The position numbers and the translations under genes were made by a program. Positions 16,301 to 24,942 of a stretch of DNA of 64,000 nt are shown one piece after another. Below the pieces are notes generated by a model. That model saw nothing but the letters and a program-made list of their open reading frames with translations. It ran no database searches and was not told the DNA's origin. This stretch comes from Embleya sp040629175 (lineage in GTDB: Bacteria > Actinomycetota > Actinomycetes > Streptomycetales > Streptomycetaceae), in assembly GCF_040629175.1 (NCBI RefSeq), contig NZ_JBEXUX010000004.1, forward strand, positions 124,001 to 188,000, written 5' to 3'. Numbering within the stretch: position 1 is the stretch's first letter; each line of letters opens with the position of its first letter.

Positions 16301-18060
16301 TCGCGTTCCTCCAGGCACAGACCGAACACCCGGACGGCCGGGCCGTTGGTCAACACGTCGATCATGCCCGGCACATCGCGCAGCCGGCGGGCGCCGTCCA
16401 GGATCACCAGGACGTCGGGCTCGCGATGCAGGGTGGGACCGAGGGCCGATTTCGCGGCGTCCAGGCGGGTCTGGACGTCGGAGATCAGCTCGTTGACCCG
16501 ATGCGCGGTGCTCTCGGGGTCGGTGCCCAGGGCCACCACCGCGGCGCCCGCCCGGCCCGGCCGCAGGTGCGGCAACCACCGCACCCACTGCCACGCGTCG
16601 GCGTGCTCGTCCTCGGTCAGCACGACGATGCGCACGTCCCGCGGGCTGTGCAGGACGGCCGTCTGGATCACCGCCCAGCTCGCGATCCGGCGGGCCGTCT
16701 CCCCTGGGGCGCCGATGCCGACCACTCCGAAACCGGTCATCTCGACCCCGAACGGCACATCCGCGAGGCGCCAGTTGACGCTTCGGTAGTGCGTCTCGCG
16801 CGCCTGGTCGTCGATGCTCTTGAGGGACGCGCGGGTGAGGGTACCGAGTCGGATGGTCAGGTGGTCGGGGTCGCGCCGGCGGCGTTGCCACAGGCCCGGG
16901 CCCGGACCGGTCGCGATCAGCAACACCGCCGCCGGATCCGGGAACGTCGCGTTGCGCAGCCCGCGTTCGTCGACGGTCGCGCGGCGCATCTCGGTCTCCA
17001 ACGCCGACCGGCGGATCCGATAGACCCGCTTGGCCTCCTGGTAGTCCCGGCGACCGCTGCGCTTGCCGGAAACCCAGTTGCCGATCGCCATCAGCGGTGT
17101 GAAGAACACGAAGACGACGAAGAACAGGCTCCGGAACAGGAACATCATCGCCAGGCCCATCAGGAGCGGGGCGATCATCATCAGGAAGGGGAACGGCCGC
17201 TTGCTGTTGTCCGTCGGCGGACCCATCATCCGGATCGACTCGCCGTCCAGGTGCGGCGCGATGCGTGGCGGCCGGTTGTACTCGACGCCGAGACCGTTCG
17301 CCGACGTGCGTACCGCCGCCTCGGGCTCGTCCGGCGGGCCCAGGCGCAGCAGATGCTCGCCGAGCGACAGGTCGGCGTAGGTCGGCCAGGACTGCGAGCC
17401 GTCGTCGGGCGGCGGCAGGTAGCCGATCGGCGGCAACGGCGGCCGGGCGGGCAGCCCGTCCGGACCCGGCGGCGGGGACTCGGTCGAGTGCCCGCCGGGG
17501 CCGCCCTCCTGCATGCCGGCGGGCTCCTCGGCGGAGAGCGGTGTGCCGGTGATCGGATCGACCGGCGGCGGCGGGGTGAGGCTGCGCAGCCCGCACCGCT
17601 CCGGGTCGGCATCGTCCGGCAGCGCGATCGTGACGGCCGCGTCCGTGCCGACGGTGATCCAGGTGCCCTGGGCGGGCGCCTCGCCGCCGTCCAGGCGCAA
17701 CGCGCACGCACGGTCGGTGCCGACCTCGTGCCGCCCCGGGCCGAGCCGCCAGACCCGGCCCGCCCCGGGGCCCGACACATGCCGCACGGTGACCAGCACC
17801 GGGTCGGCTCCCGGTGGTTGCCAGGCCCGGGTCGCCGTCTCGGTCGGCGCGGGGCCGCCGAGGCCGAGCAACGCCCCGGCGCGGATGCCGCTCGCGCCCA
17901 CGCGGATGTCGGGATTGAGCCGGCGATCGCCCAGGAACAGATCGGCGGTGCCCAGTACGGCACCGAGTTCGGCGACGGTCGCCGAATCGGGGACGTCCAG
18001 CAGGTGATCGGCGCGGCGACCCTGCGGATCGGTGGTGGTGACGGCGAGGTTCACGGGCAT
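13357..18060 (-). CDS. eccC: Type VII secretion FtsK/SpoIIIE ATPase EccC
   Basis: 1567 aa; the ATG start follows GCGAGAGAG. Residues ~1-80 look like the YukD/ubiquitin-like domain and ~85-165 like an FHA-type module. A Pro-rich linker follows, then two transmembrane helices at ~285-330. Three FtsK/SpoIIIE ATPase modules come next. D1 has a canonical P-loop (GGTTGSGKSE, ~703) and Walker B LLLVIDEFATL. D2 (GAPRSGRT, ~1077) and D3 (GPPRSGRT, ~1390) carry Arg where the P-loop Lys should be. An acidic D/A/E/T linker lies between D1 and D2. EccC is the motor that recognises WXG100 substrates and drives export across the inner membrane; D1 would be the catalytic module. It follows a single-pass membrane protein gene by 155 bases and converges on the WXG100 pair. 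This is a single-chain EccC, not a split EccCa/EccCb. Confidence 0.95.
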   Translation of the reverse strand: MPVNLAVTTTDPQGRRADHLLDVPDSATVAELGAVLGTADLFLGDRRLNPDIRVGASGIRAGALLGLGGPAPTETATRAWQPPGADPVLVTVRHVSGPGAGRVWRLGPGRHEVGTDRACALRLDGGEAPAQGTWITVGTDAAVTIALPDDADPERCGLRSLTPPPPVDPITGTPLSAEEPAGMQEGGPGGHSTESPPPGPDGLPARPPLPPIGYLPPPDDGSQSWPTYADLSLGEHLLRLGPPDEPEAAVRTSANGLGVEYNRPPRIAPHLDGESIRMMGPPTDNSKRPFPFLMMIAPLLMGLAMMFLFRSLFFVVFVFFTPLMAIGNWVSGKRSGRRDYQEAKRVYRIRRSALETEMRRATVDERGLRNATFPDPAAVLLIATGPGPGLWQRRRRDPDHLTIRLGTLTRASLKSIDDQARETHYRSVNWRLADVPFGVEMTGFGVVGIGAPGETARRIASWAVIQTAVLHSPRDVRIVVLTEDEHADAWQWVRWLPHLRPGRAGAAVVALGTDPESTAHRVNELISDVQTRLDAAKSALGPTLHREPDVLVILDGARRLRDVPGMIDVLTNGPAVRVFGLCLEEREHLLPEECTAVVTANRGRLDLKASHVPEVKGIRADLVDPAWCEEVARAVAPVLDVTVDGDSGLPSEVALLPLIGQEPPDADLLLRAWARRPASTSFVLGSGYEGVLRLDLVRDGPHGLIGGTTGSGKSELLQTMIASLAAVNRPDELTFVLVDYKGGSAFRECAELPHTLGMITDLDGHLVKRALASLDAELRRRETVLNEVEAKDHTEYRIKRSRDPRLPPLPRLLLVIDEFATLVRELPDFVPGLISLAQRGRSLGLHLLLATQRPGGSVSNEIKANTNLRMALRVTDRSESQDIIDGVEAAGISPNNPGRALVRRGEGAPTPFQTAFVGAERPGAVPSSVVKGAASRPVRGVRLGWQRLGRPIDLAEADADAEAGTDIDTDVSAGPESHFDSHEGRMITPFEEQPTDLRALVDALREAADRLPDFRPQPSPWLPPMDGRMRLDELPAIPEPAPGALPMVPYALLDIPHLQARRLAAIDFASFGHLYVIGAPRSGRTQVLRTVAGAAALTIPCSDLHIYAIDAAGGGLSVLEALPHCGAVVSRHDAERMERLINRLSAELTARQRLIAQQDCADVTELRSRVDKDRRPAHLVLMVDGWDALSTMLDDYDGGRLYADFVRLLREGQGAGIHVIATSERLLLGGRLAAHNDHRLLLRQTDPGDYTLIGMPRNSIPAAVAPGRGWLAPGAIEAQIALLPSIAEPAVATGGVDGEDTSASDQSDQAESMRELGRRASARDANVPPVRRPFRISEMPTLIGFQEAHDRVPQSLRRPFHALLGVGGDAVEPLVHDFADGGGSFMVAGPPRSGRTTTLAAMCVSLLMSGTRLIVLTPRDSQLRKLAAHGLAQVLTDPDPEPEVLVEALTAVRGEPVVVVVDDADLMLACAADSVLRRIATSGRDHGQGLLLAGLAESMSSLGWVGMARRSRRGLLLGPKTLGEADLIGVRLSAEQVRTPLGPGRGWTAGDAGSAIAVQVPLTVLDG

Positions 18061-18215
18061 CCAACTCTCTCGCGGGGAGGGCGAGACGGCGAGGCTGCGG
18101 GGGTGGGGGAGGCGTGAGTGGGGCGGTTCGGAGCGACCGGGTCGGGGTGTCGCGCGGGGACGGTCCGGGGGAACGGTCGGCCGCGCGCGTGGGATCGGGG
18201 CTGCGGCCCGACGCC

Positions 18216-19757
18216 TCACCGCGGACCGGGCGAGGACGGCTCGGGGCCCACTCGCGGAGGGCTCCCGGTGTCGGCGGTGGGTGCGGGCTCCGGAGCCGGG
18301 TCGGGCTCGGTCGCGGGTGGGTCGGCGTGGGGAGTGGGATCCGGATCGGCGGCCGATCGTGCACCGGAAGGCGGTTGCCGCCGGGCCGATACGGCGGGTG
18401 ACGCATGGGGATCCTGCTCCGACGACGGCGTCGTGGTCGACGTCCGTGCGGAGACTCCGGGCCTCGGTTCGCCGACGGTAGGCACCGGTTCGGGTTCCGC
18501 GGCGAGGCCGGGCGATCCGGCGGGAGTGCTCCGTGCCGACGGTCGGGCCGTGCTCGAAGCGGCCGACCCGCCGGAGGACCGCGCGGGCGGCTCGGCGACT
18601 GCGGATCGGGCCGAGACCGCCGCCGGAGTGTCCGCCGGTTCGACGGTCGCGGCCGGCAACGCGGTCGCCGGTTGGGCCGTTCCCGGCCGCACGGCGGCGG
18701 CCTCGTTCCCGCTCTCCTCCTCCGCGAACCACTCGACGCTACCCGCGCCGGACCGGGAGACCGGCGCGGGAGCGGGCGGGAGCACCGGCGGAATGCCCGG
18801 CAACACCCGGGCGAGGGCTGCGGCGAGCGCGCTGCACGAGAGCATCAGAGGTGTACCCGGTACGGCGACCCGACCGTGCACATCGGTCAGCAACGTGCGT
18901 ACGTGGCCGCGCCCCGATCCGCCGAGCAGCACCCGCAACGAGGGGGAATCCTCCGCCGGTTCGACGAGTTCCGGCGGCAGCGGGTCCGGCAGCTCCGGGG
19001 TTGCCAGGAACGTGGGCAGGCCCAGCCGGGGCGGCCTGGCCCGGGCGCTTCGATACGCGTCCCGGACCGGCAGCCCGGAGATGTCGTGGTGGACCCCGTC
19101 GGCGACCACGACCTGCCCGCCGGGCAGTCGCGCGTCCAACTGCGCCGCGACCGCCTGGAACAGGGCGGGGCTCGAATGCGGATCACCCTGCACGCACACC
19201 ATCGGCGGACCGACCGCGAGGTCGAGGAACACACATTCCCCGTCGCGCTCGCCCAGGGCGACGACGATCGGTCTGACCCCCTCGGCGTCCGGCGTGACGG
19301 ACGGCAACTCCGCCCGGGTGGCGGTCCAGGCCCGAGGGTCGTGCGCCAGGGGCTGCCAAATGCCCTCGGGCGTGGGGACGTCGCCGGCGGCGAGCAACAC
19401 GGTGACCGTGTCGTCGCCGACCACGACCGCGTACGGCTGCCCGGGGGCGGCGGCGAACTTGGCGGCCACCAGCGCCCGCTCCGCGTCCCGCCAGGTGGTA
19501 CCCGCGCCCAACCGCGCCACCAGCAACCGCACCGAGCGCCGGTAGCGCAGCCAGACCCGCACCGGGCCACCGAACGCGTATCCGGTCAGGGCGATTTCCC
19601 GACCCAGACGACGTGTTGCCGCCTTCCACCCGCCCAATCGCATCGCGAAGAACCGGAGGATCAGGAAGAACGCGAGGGCGGCGGCCGAGATGCCGGCCCA
19701 GTGCAGGATCGTGTCGCGGTGGTCCGCGAAGAACTTGAGCGGATCGGTGTTTCTCAT
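18216..19757 (-). CDS. Type VII locus membrane protein with Pro/Ala/Ser-rich tail
   Basis: 513 aa. The ATG at 19757 was chosen because GGAGGAG lies 11 bases upstream; an in-frame codon at 19778 would sit before that site. One hydrophobic helix occupies ~15-40 (HWAGISAAALAFFLILRFF). Residues ~60-330 form an ordered domain without a motif I recognise. Residues ~340-513 are low-complexity Pro/Ala/Ser/Thr/Glu. It lies immediately upstream of eccC and is probably co-transcribed with it. Position and topology suggest an accessory membrane subunit, possibly functionally like EccE or EccB, but I see no specific similarity to either and leave it unnamed. Confidence 0.75.
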   Translation of the reverse strand: MRNTDPLKFFADHRDTILHWAGISAAALAFFLILRFFAMRLGGWKAATRRLGREIALTGYAFGGPVRVWLRYRRSVRLLVARLGAGTTWRDAERALVAAKFAAAPGQPYAVVVGDDTVTVLLAAGDVPTPEGIWQPLAHDPRAWTATRAELPSVTPDAEGVRPIVVALGERDGECVFLDLAVGPPMVCVQGDPHSSPALFQAVAAQLDARLPGGQVVVADGVHHDISGLPVRDAYRSARARPPRLGLPTFLATPELPDPLPPELVEPAEDSPSLRVLLGGSGRGHVRTLLTDVHGRVAVPGTPLMLSCSALAAALARVLPGIPPVLPPAPAPVSRSGAGSVEWFAEEESGNEAAAVRPGTAQPATALPAATVEPADTPAAVSARSAVAEPPARSSGGSAASSTARPSARSTPAGSPGLAAEPEPVPTVGEPRPGVSARTSTTTPSSEQDPHASPAVSARRQPPSGARSAADPDPTPHADPPATEPDPAPEPAPTADTGSPPRVGPEPSSPGPR

Positions 19758-19845
19758 CTGCCGGGTAACTCCTCCCATCGCACGTCCACGGGATCACCCG
19801 TGCGCGGTGCGCCGTTCGCGCGGCACACTACGCAATCCCGGGCGC

Positions 19846-20409
19846 TCATCCTGCGTTGCGCTCTCGTAAGGCGTGGCGCAGGGCGCGGATTGCGTAGTAG
19901 GTACGGGACTTCACCGTTCCGAGGGGTATGCCGAGGATCTCGGCCGCCTGCTTGAGGTCACGATCACGCAGTACCGTCTCGGCGAGGATCTCGCGATGCG
20001 CGGCGGTGAGCGAGGGCAGTGCGTCGGCCACGGCCATCTTCCAGAGCAGCGGCTCCCATTGGTCGTCGGCCGGGACGTACTCCAACGGTTCTGGGCTGCA
20101 TTCCTGCGGTCGGGACCGGCGCGCACGGCGGTCGTCCATGACGATCCGGCGGGCCACCGTCGCGAGCCACGGCATCAGGTCGGACGTGTCCTCGGCGATC
20201 GTGCCCGCGTGCCGCCACGCCCGCAGCATGGTCTCCTGCACGACGTCCTCGGCCCACGGGCGATCGCCGCCGGTGAGCTTGAGGCAGAAGGACAACAGGG
20301 GCATGGCGTAGCGCCGATAGACCAGTTCGGCGAGTTCCGCGAGTTCGTTGTCATCTGTCGAGCGTGCCTGGTTGCCGTTGTCCCGGTCATCGGCACGAAA
20401 GGATGTCAC
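19846..20409 (-). CDS. ECF-type RNA polymerase sigma factor
   Basis: 187 aa from a GTG with GAGGAA about 10 bases upstream; an in-frame GTG at 20460 would add 17 residues. Region 2 is visible as YRRYAMPLLSFCLKLTGG...AEDVVQETMLRAWRH, with the DVVQETMLRAW core near residues 55-70. Region 4 is LPSLTAAHREILAE...IPLGTVKSRTYYAIRALRHAL. The protein has the usual ECF size. No anti-sigma gene (zinc-finger ZAS protein) is next to it, which is unusual for this class. It lies 88 bases upstream of the eccC operon in the same orientation, so it could regulate that operon; this is inference from position. Confidence 0.9.
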   Translation of the reverse strand: MTSFRADDRDNGNQARSTDDNELAELAELVYRRYAMPLLSFCLKLTGGDRPWAEDVVQETMLRAWRHAGTIAEDTSDLMPWLATVARRIVMDDRRARRSRPQECSPEPLEYVPADDQWEPLLWKMAVADALPSLTAAHREILAETVLRDRDLKQAAEILGIPLGTVKSRTYYAIRALRHALRERNAG

Positions 20410-20870
20410 GGCACCGGATTCCTCGCTCCCCCCGAAGTGTCGGCTCGAACCCGTGAACACTAACTACGCTGCGCTACAGGTCCGTTGGATCTGCGCTGAA
20501 TTTGAGGATTCACCGCCCACGGCCGGTCCGAAATGCAAGCCATCGGCCGACACGCGTAGTTGTCGGGTGGCGCCGGGCCCGATGGGCGCAGGCGCCGGCC
20601 CCGGCCTTCGGATCACGGCCGGTGGCCACAGGTACCGGCGAGCCGGGCTGCCCGGGTGGTCGCCGTCCACTCGGGTGCCGTTCTGCGGGGCGTTGCGGAC
20701 GTCGTCGCCGACCACGGCTTCGGTTCGGGGACCCGGCGCTGCGCCCGGACGGCGATGTGCCGGTTCAGTGAGCGGTACGTGGGCGCGTCGATGGCGGGTC
20801 CGGGCAGGGGCAGGTCGAGGTGGCCCGGGCGGCGGGTGTCGGCGGGGAATCAGCCGGTGTAATCCGACCG
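20410..20870. other. Intergenic region, no gene seen
   Basis: About 460 bases lie between two minus-strand genes. I find no open frame with actinobacterial codon bias plus a ribosome binding site, no tRNA-like fold and no strong hairpin. Promoters for the ECF sigma gene are expected near 20450-20560, where the sequence is relatively A+T-rich. Confidence 0.4.
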
Positions 20871-21410
20871 CTACGGTTGCGTGCCGTTCCCGATACTCGG
20901 ATCGATCGTGTCGAAGTACACCGTGTCGGTGCCCGGGTCGAGGTGGAACACGCCGGGGTACATCTCGCTGTCGAAGGACTTGCTGCCGACCCACCGCGCG
21001 TCCTTCGGCACGAACCGCGTGAGCGCGTCCGGCACCGTACTCGGCGTCGCCGGCCGGAAGTCCCGCCCCGGCGTCGCCACGATCGCAGCGACCCCACCGG
21101 CCCTCAACCGAGCGAAGCCCACCAGCCGCACATCGCTGGGCCCGGGAACGGACATCCGCGAATCGACACCCAGGACATCGCCCAGCCACCGGGCATCGAA
21201 CAGCGGCCCGAGCATGGGAAACCGCCGCTCCAACGGCGCCGAATCCCGACGTACCGTGTCACCGTCCGCCTCTTTCGCCGCCGACGACGTGCACGCCGCG
21301 AGCACCGCCGCGGCGCCCGACACGAGCACTTCCCGTCGCCCGAGACGCGTCGAGCCGTCACGGAACACCCCAGCCATGCCCGTCGAGTTCCGCTGTATAC
21401 GAAAGTTCAT
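20871..21410 (-). CDS. Putative Tat-type secreted lipoprotein, unknown function
   Basis: 179 aa, start preceded by AAAGG. The N-terminus has a twin-arginine-like motif (RLGRREVLVSG), a hydrophobic core and a lipobox LAAC at about residues 34-37, so it should be exported, cleaved and lipidated at the Cys. The mature part (~140 aa) is soluble, with phrases such as PSDVRLVGFARL and HLDPGTDTVYF, and has no catalytic motif I recognise. It resembles conserved streptomycete lipoproteins of unknown function. It stands alone on the minus strand, with a possible small divergent membrane ORF upstream. Confidence 0.75.
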   Translation of the reverse strand: MNFRIQRNSTGMAGVFRDGSTRLGRREVLVSGAAAVLAACTSSAAKEADGDTVRRDSAPLERRFPMLGPLFDARWLGDVLGVDSRMSVPGPSDVRLVGFARLRAGGVAAIVATPGRDFRPATPSTVPDALTRFVPKDARWVGSKSFDSEMYPGVFHLDPGTDTVYFDTIDPSIGNGTQP

Positions 21411-21490
21411 CGTGCAAGTACCTTTACGGATGCGGTGCTTCACCGTCCACCGGAACCGCAACCGCATCCGTGTTCGGAAAGGTATGGCGG

Positions 21491-21655
21491 ATGACACCGG
21501 AACCGAGGAACCGCTCCTCCGGGGCTTGGCTGATCCGCGTTCCGATCTCGGCCACCGCGTTGGTTATCGCGGTGCTCGCGGCGGCGAACGGGAGTTGGGG
21601 CCTGAGCGCCCTGATGGCCTGCACCTCGGCCCTCGTCGCAATCCGGCGCCCCTGA
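21491..21655 (+). CDS. Possible small membrane protein (54 aa)
   Basis: The ATG is preceded by GGAAAGG and GGCGG. About 40 of the 54 residues are hydrophobic, in two segments (RVPISATALVIAVLAAAN and LSALMACTSALVAI), fitting a two-helix integral membrane peptide. It is divergent from the lipoprotein gene, and its 3' part lies opposite the decayed tail of the Asp-box pseudogene. That makes an accidental frame a real possibility. No family is recognised. Confidence 0.3.
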   Translation: MTPEPRNRSSGAWLIRVPISATALVIAVLAAANGSWGLSALMACTSALVAIRRP

Positions 21656-22616
21656 CGCACGCGGGCCCATTCCCGGCAACGCGAGAGCATCGACCCCGAC
21701 CACCCCCTCGTCGGCCGCGCGCCGGGCCGGGACGGGCTTCCGGGGCCGAAAGACGCCAACTGCGCCGTCCGAGGTGCCGGTGGCCATCTTCCCCGAGATG
21801 GGCGCTCGGGCCACATGGGCGTAGAACGCCTTCAGCCGCCGTTCTTGTCCACGGCGCGCGAGCCGTAGAAGGCGTAGAAGTAGCCGGACGCGGCGTCCAC
21901 GTAGAGCCGTTGGTCGCCGTCGCCGTAGGAGTAGGTCTGGTTCGGGAAGGCGGCGGTGTCACCGAGCTTCGTGCTGTGGGGGGATGTGATGGCGTGGTCC
22001 TTGATCGTCCAGGTCCGGCCCTGGTCCCGGGAGACCGCGTAGTCGATCGAGTCGTAGTGCACGCCGTCGCCGAAGGGCTGCGGGCTGAACTCGTTGTGCA
22101 CCGGCCCGTACCAGTCGCCGGTGTCCGGATCCACCCACATCCCGGTCAGGTCGCAGAAGTTGCGCTGCGAGTAGCCCGAACCGCTCGGTGCGTACGTGGA
22201 CTCCACGCCGGTGGGGCTGTTGTTGCGGAAGGCGGTCGTATCGGGATTGGTGCCCGCGTCGCCGATCGCGGTGGAGAAGGCGGCCGAGTCGAAATCGGTC
22301 CCGGTGAAGAAGCTCCACGCGCGGCTCTGCGTTGCGCCGTAGAGGGAATGGGCCTGCCGGAAGTAGAAGGTGCCGTCCTCGTCGATGTAGGAGTTGGCCG
22401 GGGGTGTCGTCCGGGTGTGTCCACGCACCCTTGGCGCCGACGGTGACGGTGTACGAGCCGGCCGGCGCGGCCGCGGTCGCGGTTGGCGGCGCGATTGCCT
22501 TTGCCGGTAAGGCCGTTGCCGAAACCGCTGTCGTCAGCGCACTCGTGCCCGTGAAGGGCCGTGGCGAACACCGTCGCGAGGATTCTTCCGGGAGGTGCCA
22601 TCTCTCTCCGTTTCAT
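21640..22616 (-). pseudogene. Frameshifted secreted Asp-box (sialidase-like/BNR) protein
   Basis: The reading begins at an ATG at 22616 after GAGAGAG-like purines (MKRREMAPPGRILATVF...), shifts frame near 22555 into the rest of a signal peptide (TSALTTAVSATALPAKA...), and shifts again near 22400 into a 198-codon open part. That part contains SRDQGRTW, a textbook Asp-box (S-x-D-x-G-x-x-W) found in sialidases and other BNR beta-propellers, and ends at a TGA at 21832. There KNGG-stop becomes KNGGWKAFYAHVAR if one G is restored, and coding similarity continues to about 21640. At least three single-base shifts separate what reads as one secreted protein. The open middle section could be mistaken for an intact gene. 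Decay is favoured over sequencing error because the 3' end also fades out. Confidence 0.7.
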
Positions 22617-22894
22617 GGTGCGTTGGGCGAGGACTTCGTTCTCGTCTTCACGCCGGAGATGGGGCCCTACGACTCGCTGATCGAGGGCTGAGCGGCGCCG
22701 CCCACCGGGACCGGGAACGACCGGCCGTCGGGCAGGACGTGTGGGCTGCTTGAATGGCCGGGAGCCTGTGGGTGGGCCGTTCGGGCGGCGTACGCGGTGG
22801 GCAGTCGGCCTGCCGGACCGTGAAACAGACTCCGACCAGGGAAGACGCGGCGCACCTGGGATACGGGAAACGGGCCGCGGGGAACGAGGAACGC

Positions 22895-24337
22895 GTGCCG
22901 GGGACAACAGGGGCCGAGGAAGCGGACGCGTTCGCGCGACTGCTGCGGGAGCTCAAGGATCGCTCGGGGCTGAGCTACGGGGCGTTGGCGAAGCGGCTGC
23001 ACATGGGCACGTCGACCCTGCACCGCTACTGCAACGGCAGCGCCGTACCGAACGATTACGCGCCGGTGGAGCGCTTCGCGAGGGTGTGCCGGGCAACGCC
23101 GCAGGAGTTGGTCGAGCTGCACCGGCGCTGGATCCTGGCGGACGCGGCACGGGGGCGCCGGGCGGACGCGGCGCCGGGCGCGGAGGAGGTCTCGGCATTG
23201 ACATCGGCATCGGCCTCGGCGGGCGAATCGCCCGAGGTCGAGGTCGAGGCCGAGGCCGAGGCCGAGGCCGAGTCCGAGAGCGCGACGTCCGAGTCCGAGG
23301 CGGATGCGGTCCCCATCGCCGGAACGGCCGCGGCAGCGACGCCCGTGCAGGACGAGGACGGCGCCGCGGCCGTCGTCGACGCCCCGCCCAAGTCGGTGCC
23401 GGCGCGACGTCGTCTCACCGTGGCAACCGCCTTCGCCGCGGTGGCGGCCGTACTGGCAGTCGTGATGGTCGTCGTGGATCCACTCTCCGGTGACGGAGCC
23501 GGTGACACCGGGGACCGCCGGGAAGCAGGTTCCGCCGCCGCGATCCCCGGCTCGGCGGATGCCGGGGACCGCTCCACCGTGCCGGCTCCCGCCTCGCCAC
23601 CCCCCGGCGGGACGGCATCGCCCTCGGCCGCCACGACCGAGTTCGGGAAGGCCGGCCCGAGCGCTTCGAAGGGCGGGACGCCGAGCGCGGGGGAGTCCGC
23701 CGGCGCCGCTCCGCTCGGGGTGGGCGTTCGCCCGTACGTCTACCACAACCCGTGCAGCCAGCACTTCCTGGTCGACAGCGCCCCCGCCCAGGTCGGCCCG
23801 CCCGCGAACGAGGGGGACGCCACCCGCTGGGCCGCCGCGTACGGCGCCGTCTCCTCGGGCGAACAAACGGTCGCCCTCACCGTCCAGGGCCGAGATCGGG
23901 ACACCGTGGTCCTGGAGGCACTGCACGTACGCATCGCCGGCAAGAGCGCGCCGCTCGCCTGGAACGACTACGCGATGGGCGTCGGTTGCGGCGGCGAAGT
24001 GAACACCAAGTCGTTCGACATCGACCTCGACAAGGGCAGCCCCACCCTCACCGGGAAGAACGGCCAACGCGAATTCCCGTACAAGGTAAGCGCGTCCGAC
24101 CCGGAGGTCTTCTACGTCACGGTGCACACCAAGGCACACGACGTCCGCTGGGATCTGACCCTGGACTGGTCGAGTGGCGATCGTCGGGGCACGCTGCGGA
24201 TCGACAACAAGGGCCTGCCGTTCCGCACGAGCGCCGACGTGCGCCGCCCCGGCTACGACTATCCGCTCGGCGGTGGCGAGTGGGTCGAACGGGAGCCCGA
24301 AGGGCAACCGGACCAGCCGGCCGGGCCGTTCGGGTGA
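22895..24337 (+). CDS. XRE-type HTH membrane-anchored regulator with extracytoplasmic domain
   Basis: 480 aa from a GTG with GAGGAACGC directly upstream. Residues ~8-75 are an XRE-like helix-turn-helix (LSYGALAKRLHMGTSTLHRYCNG). An acidic linker with a run of Glu-Ala (VEVEAEAEAEAESES) follows, then one transmembrane helix at ~174-197 and a Gly/Pro/Ser-rich periplasmic linker. The outer domain (~270-470) has two cysteines (HNPCSQHF ~286; VGCGG ~365), likely a disulfide. The layout matches a streptomycete family of membrane-bound HTH proteins of unknown signal. The topology predicts extracytoplasmic sensing with cytoplasmic DNA binding. GAGGCC repeats in the DNA encode the Glu-Ala run. Confidence 0.85.
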   Translation: MPGTTGAEEADAFARLLRELKDRSGLSYGALAKRLHMGTSTLHRYCNGSAVPNDYAPVERFARVCRATPQELVELHRRWILADAARGRRADAAPGAEEVSALTSASASAGESPEVEVEAEAEAEAESESATSESEADAVPIAGTAAAATPVQDEDGAAAVVDAPPKSVPARRRLTVATAFAAVAAVLAVVMVVVDPLSGDGAGDTGDRREAGSAAAIPGSADAGDRSTVPAPASPPPGGTASPSAATTEFGKAGPSASKGGTPSAGESAGAAPLGVGVRPYVYHNPCSQHFLVDSAPAQVGPPANEGDATRWAAAYGAVSSGEQTVALTVQGRDRDTVVLEALHVRIAGKSAPLAWNDYAMGVGCGGEVNTKSFDIDLDKGSPTLTGKNGQREFPYKVSASDPEVFYVTVHTKAHDVRWDLTLDWSSGDRRGTLRIDNKGLPFRTSADVRRPGYDYPLGGGEWVEREPEGQPDQPAGPFG

Positions 24338-24942
24338 TGGTGGGTCGCCCGGCTGAGCGGAGCCGGATCGGCGCTCCGGGATGGTGACGGCCGCCGACGC
24401 GGGCGGCCGGTGTGCCGGCGACGGGTCCATCGGGTGATCGGCCCGCCTCCGACTGCGTCGAGGAGTCCGATCCCTCGCGCGCACGCTTGCTCTGTACGGT
24501 TGTTGCCGCGGTCGCGGCCGTGGCGACGCTCACTCCGCCGGCCCGGGCCGCTCCGGTCCGCCTCATGGGGCAAGATGGTGGCCTCCCCGGACGTCACCGG
24601 CCGGATCGTGGTGCGACCGGCCGCCATCGAGTCGCACCACCGGGCCCGGCGACAGGTCGCCGGCCGGCCCGAGTCACGGTCGCCGCGCGGTACTCGACCC
24701 GGGAGACCCGGACTTCGCGATCGTCACCCCCGCAACAGAGGGCATGCCGCACCCCGCCGGGGCTCGGCACCACCACGGGTCTCATCCGTCGCACAGGTCG
24801 ATCGACGTACCGAACGCCCCATATCGCAGGGCGGTGTTCCGGTCGCGGGTGGACGATGGAAGGAGTGTGAACGAGTGCGGGGAAGGAGCGGATCCGAGAA
24901 CTGCTCGGGGCCCATCATCGAGAGGCGAGGAGGCGTGCGGCG
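24338..24942. other. Intergenic region with a possible gene relic
   Basis: About 600 bases without a convincing intact gene. A small hairpin (CGGCCGCC/GGCGGCCG, 24388-24409) lies 50 bases after the HTH gene and could be its terminator. Around 24480-24560 one plus frame reads like a signal peptide (LLCTVVAAVAAVATL then PARAAP). It loses coding character after ~24570, while a neighbouring frame reads SPDVTGRIVVRP. This suggests a degraded secreted-protein gene but is too weak to call. A GAGGAGG site at 24926 belongs to the next gene. Confidence 0.4.

Noticed and set aside
20410..20870. Several small open frames in the intergenic region
   Set aside because: None combines codon bias, a start with a ribosome binding site and a recognisable feature.
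21832..22428. Intact 198-aa gene
   Set aside because: The signal peptide and the C-terminal continuation lie in other frames, so this is the middle of a frameshifted gene.
23235..23285. GAGGCC tandem repeat as a separate DNA element
   Set aside because: It is in frame inside the HTH membrane protein and simply encodes a Glu-Ala-rich linker.
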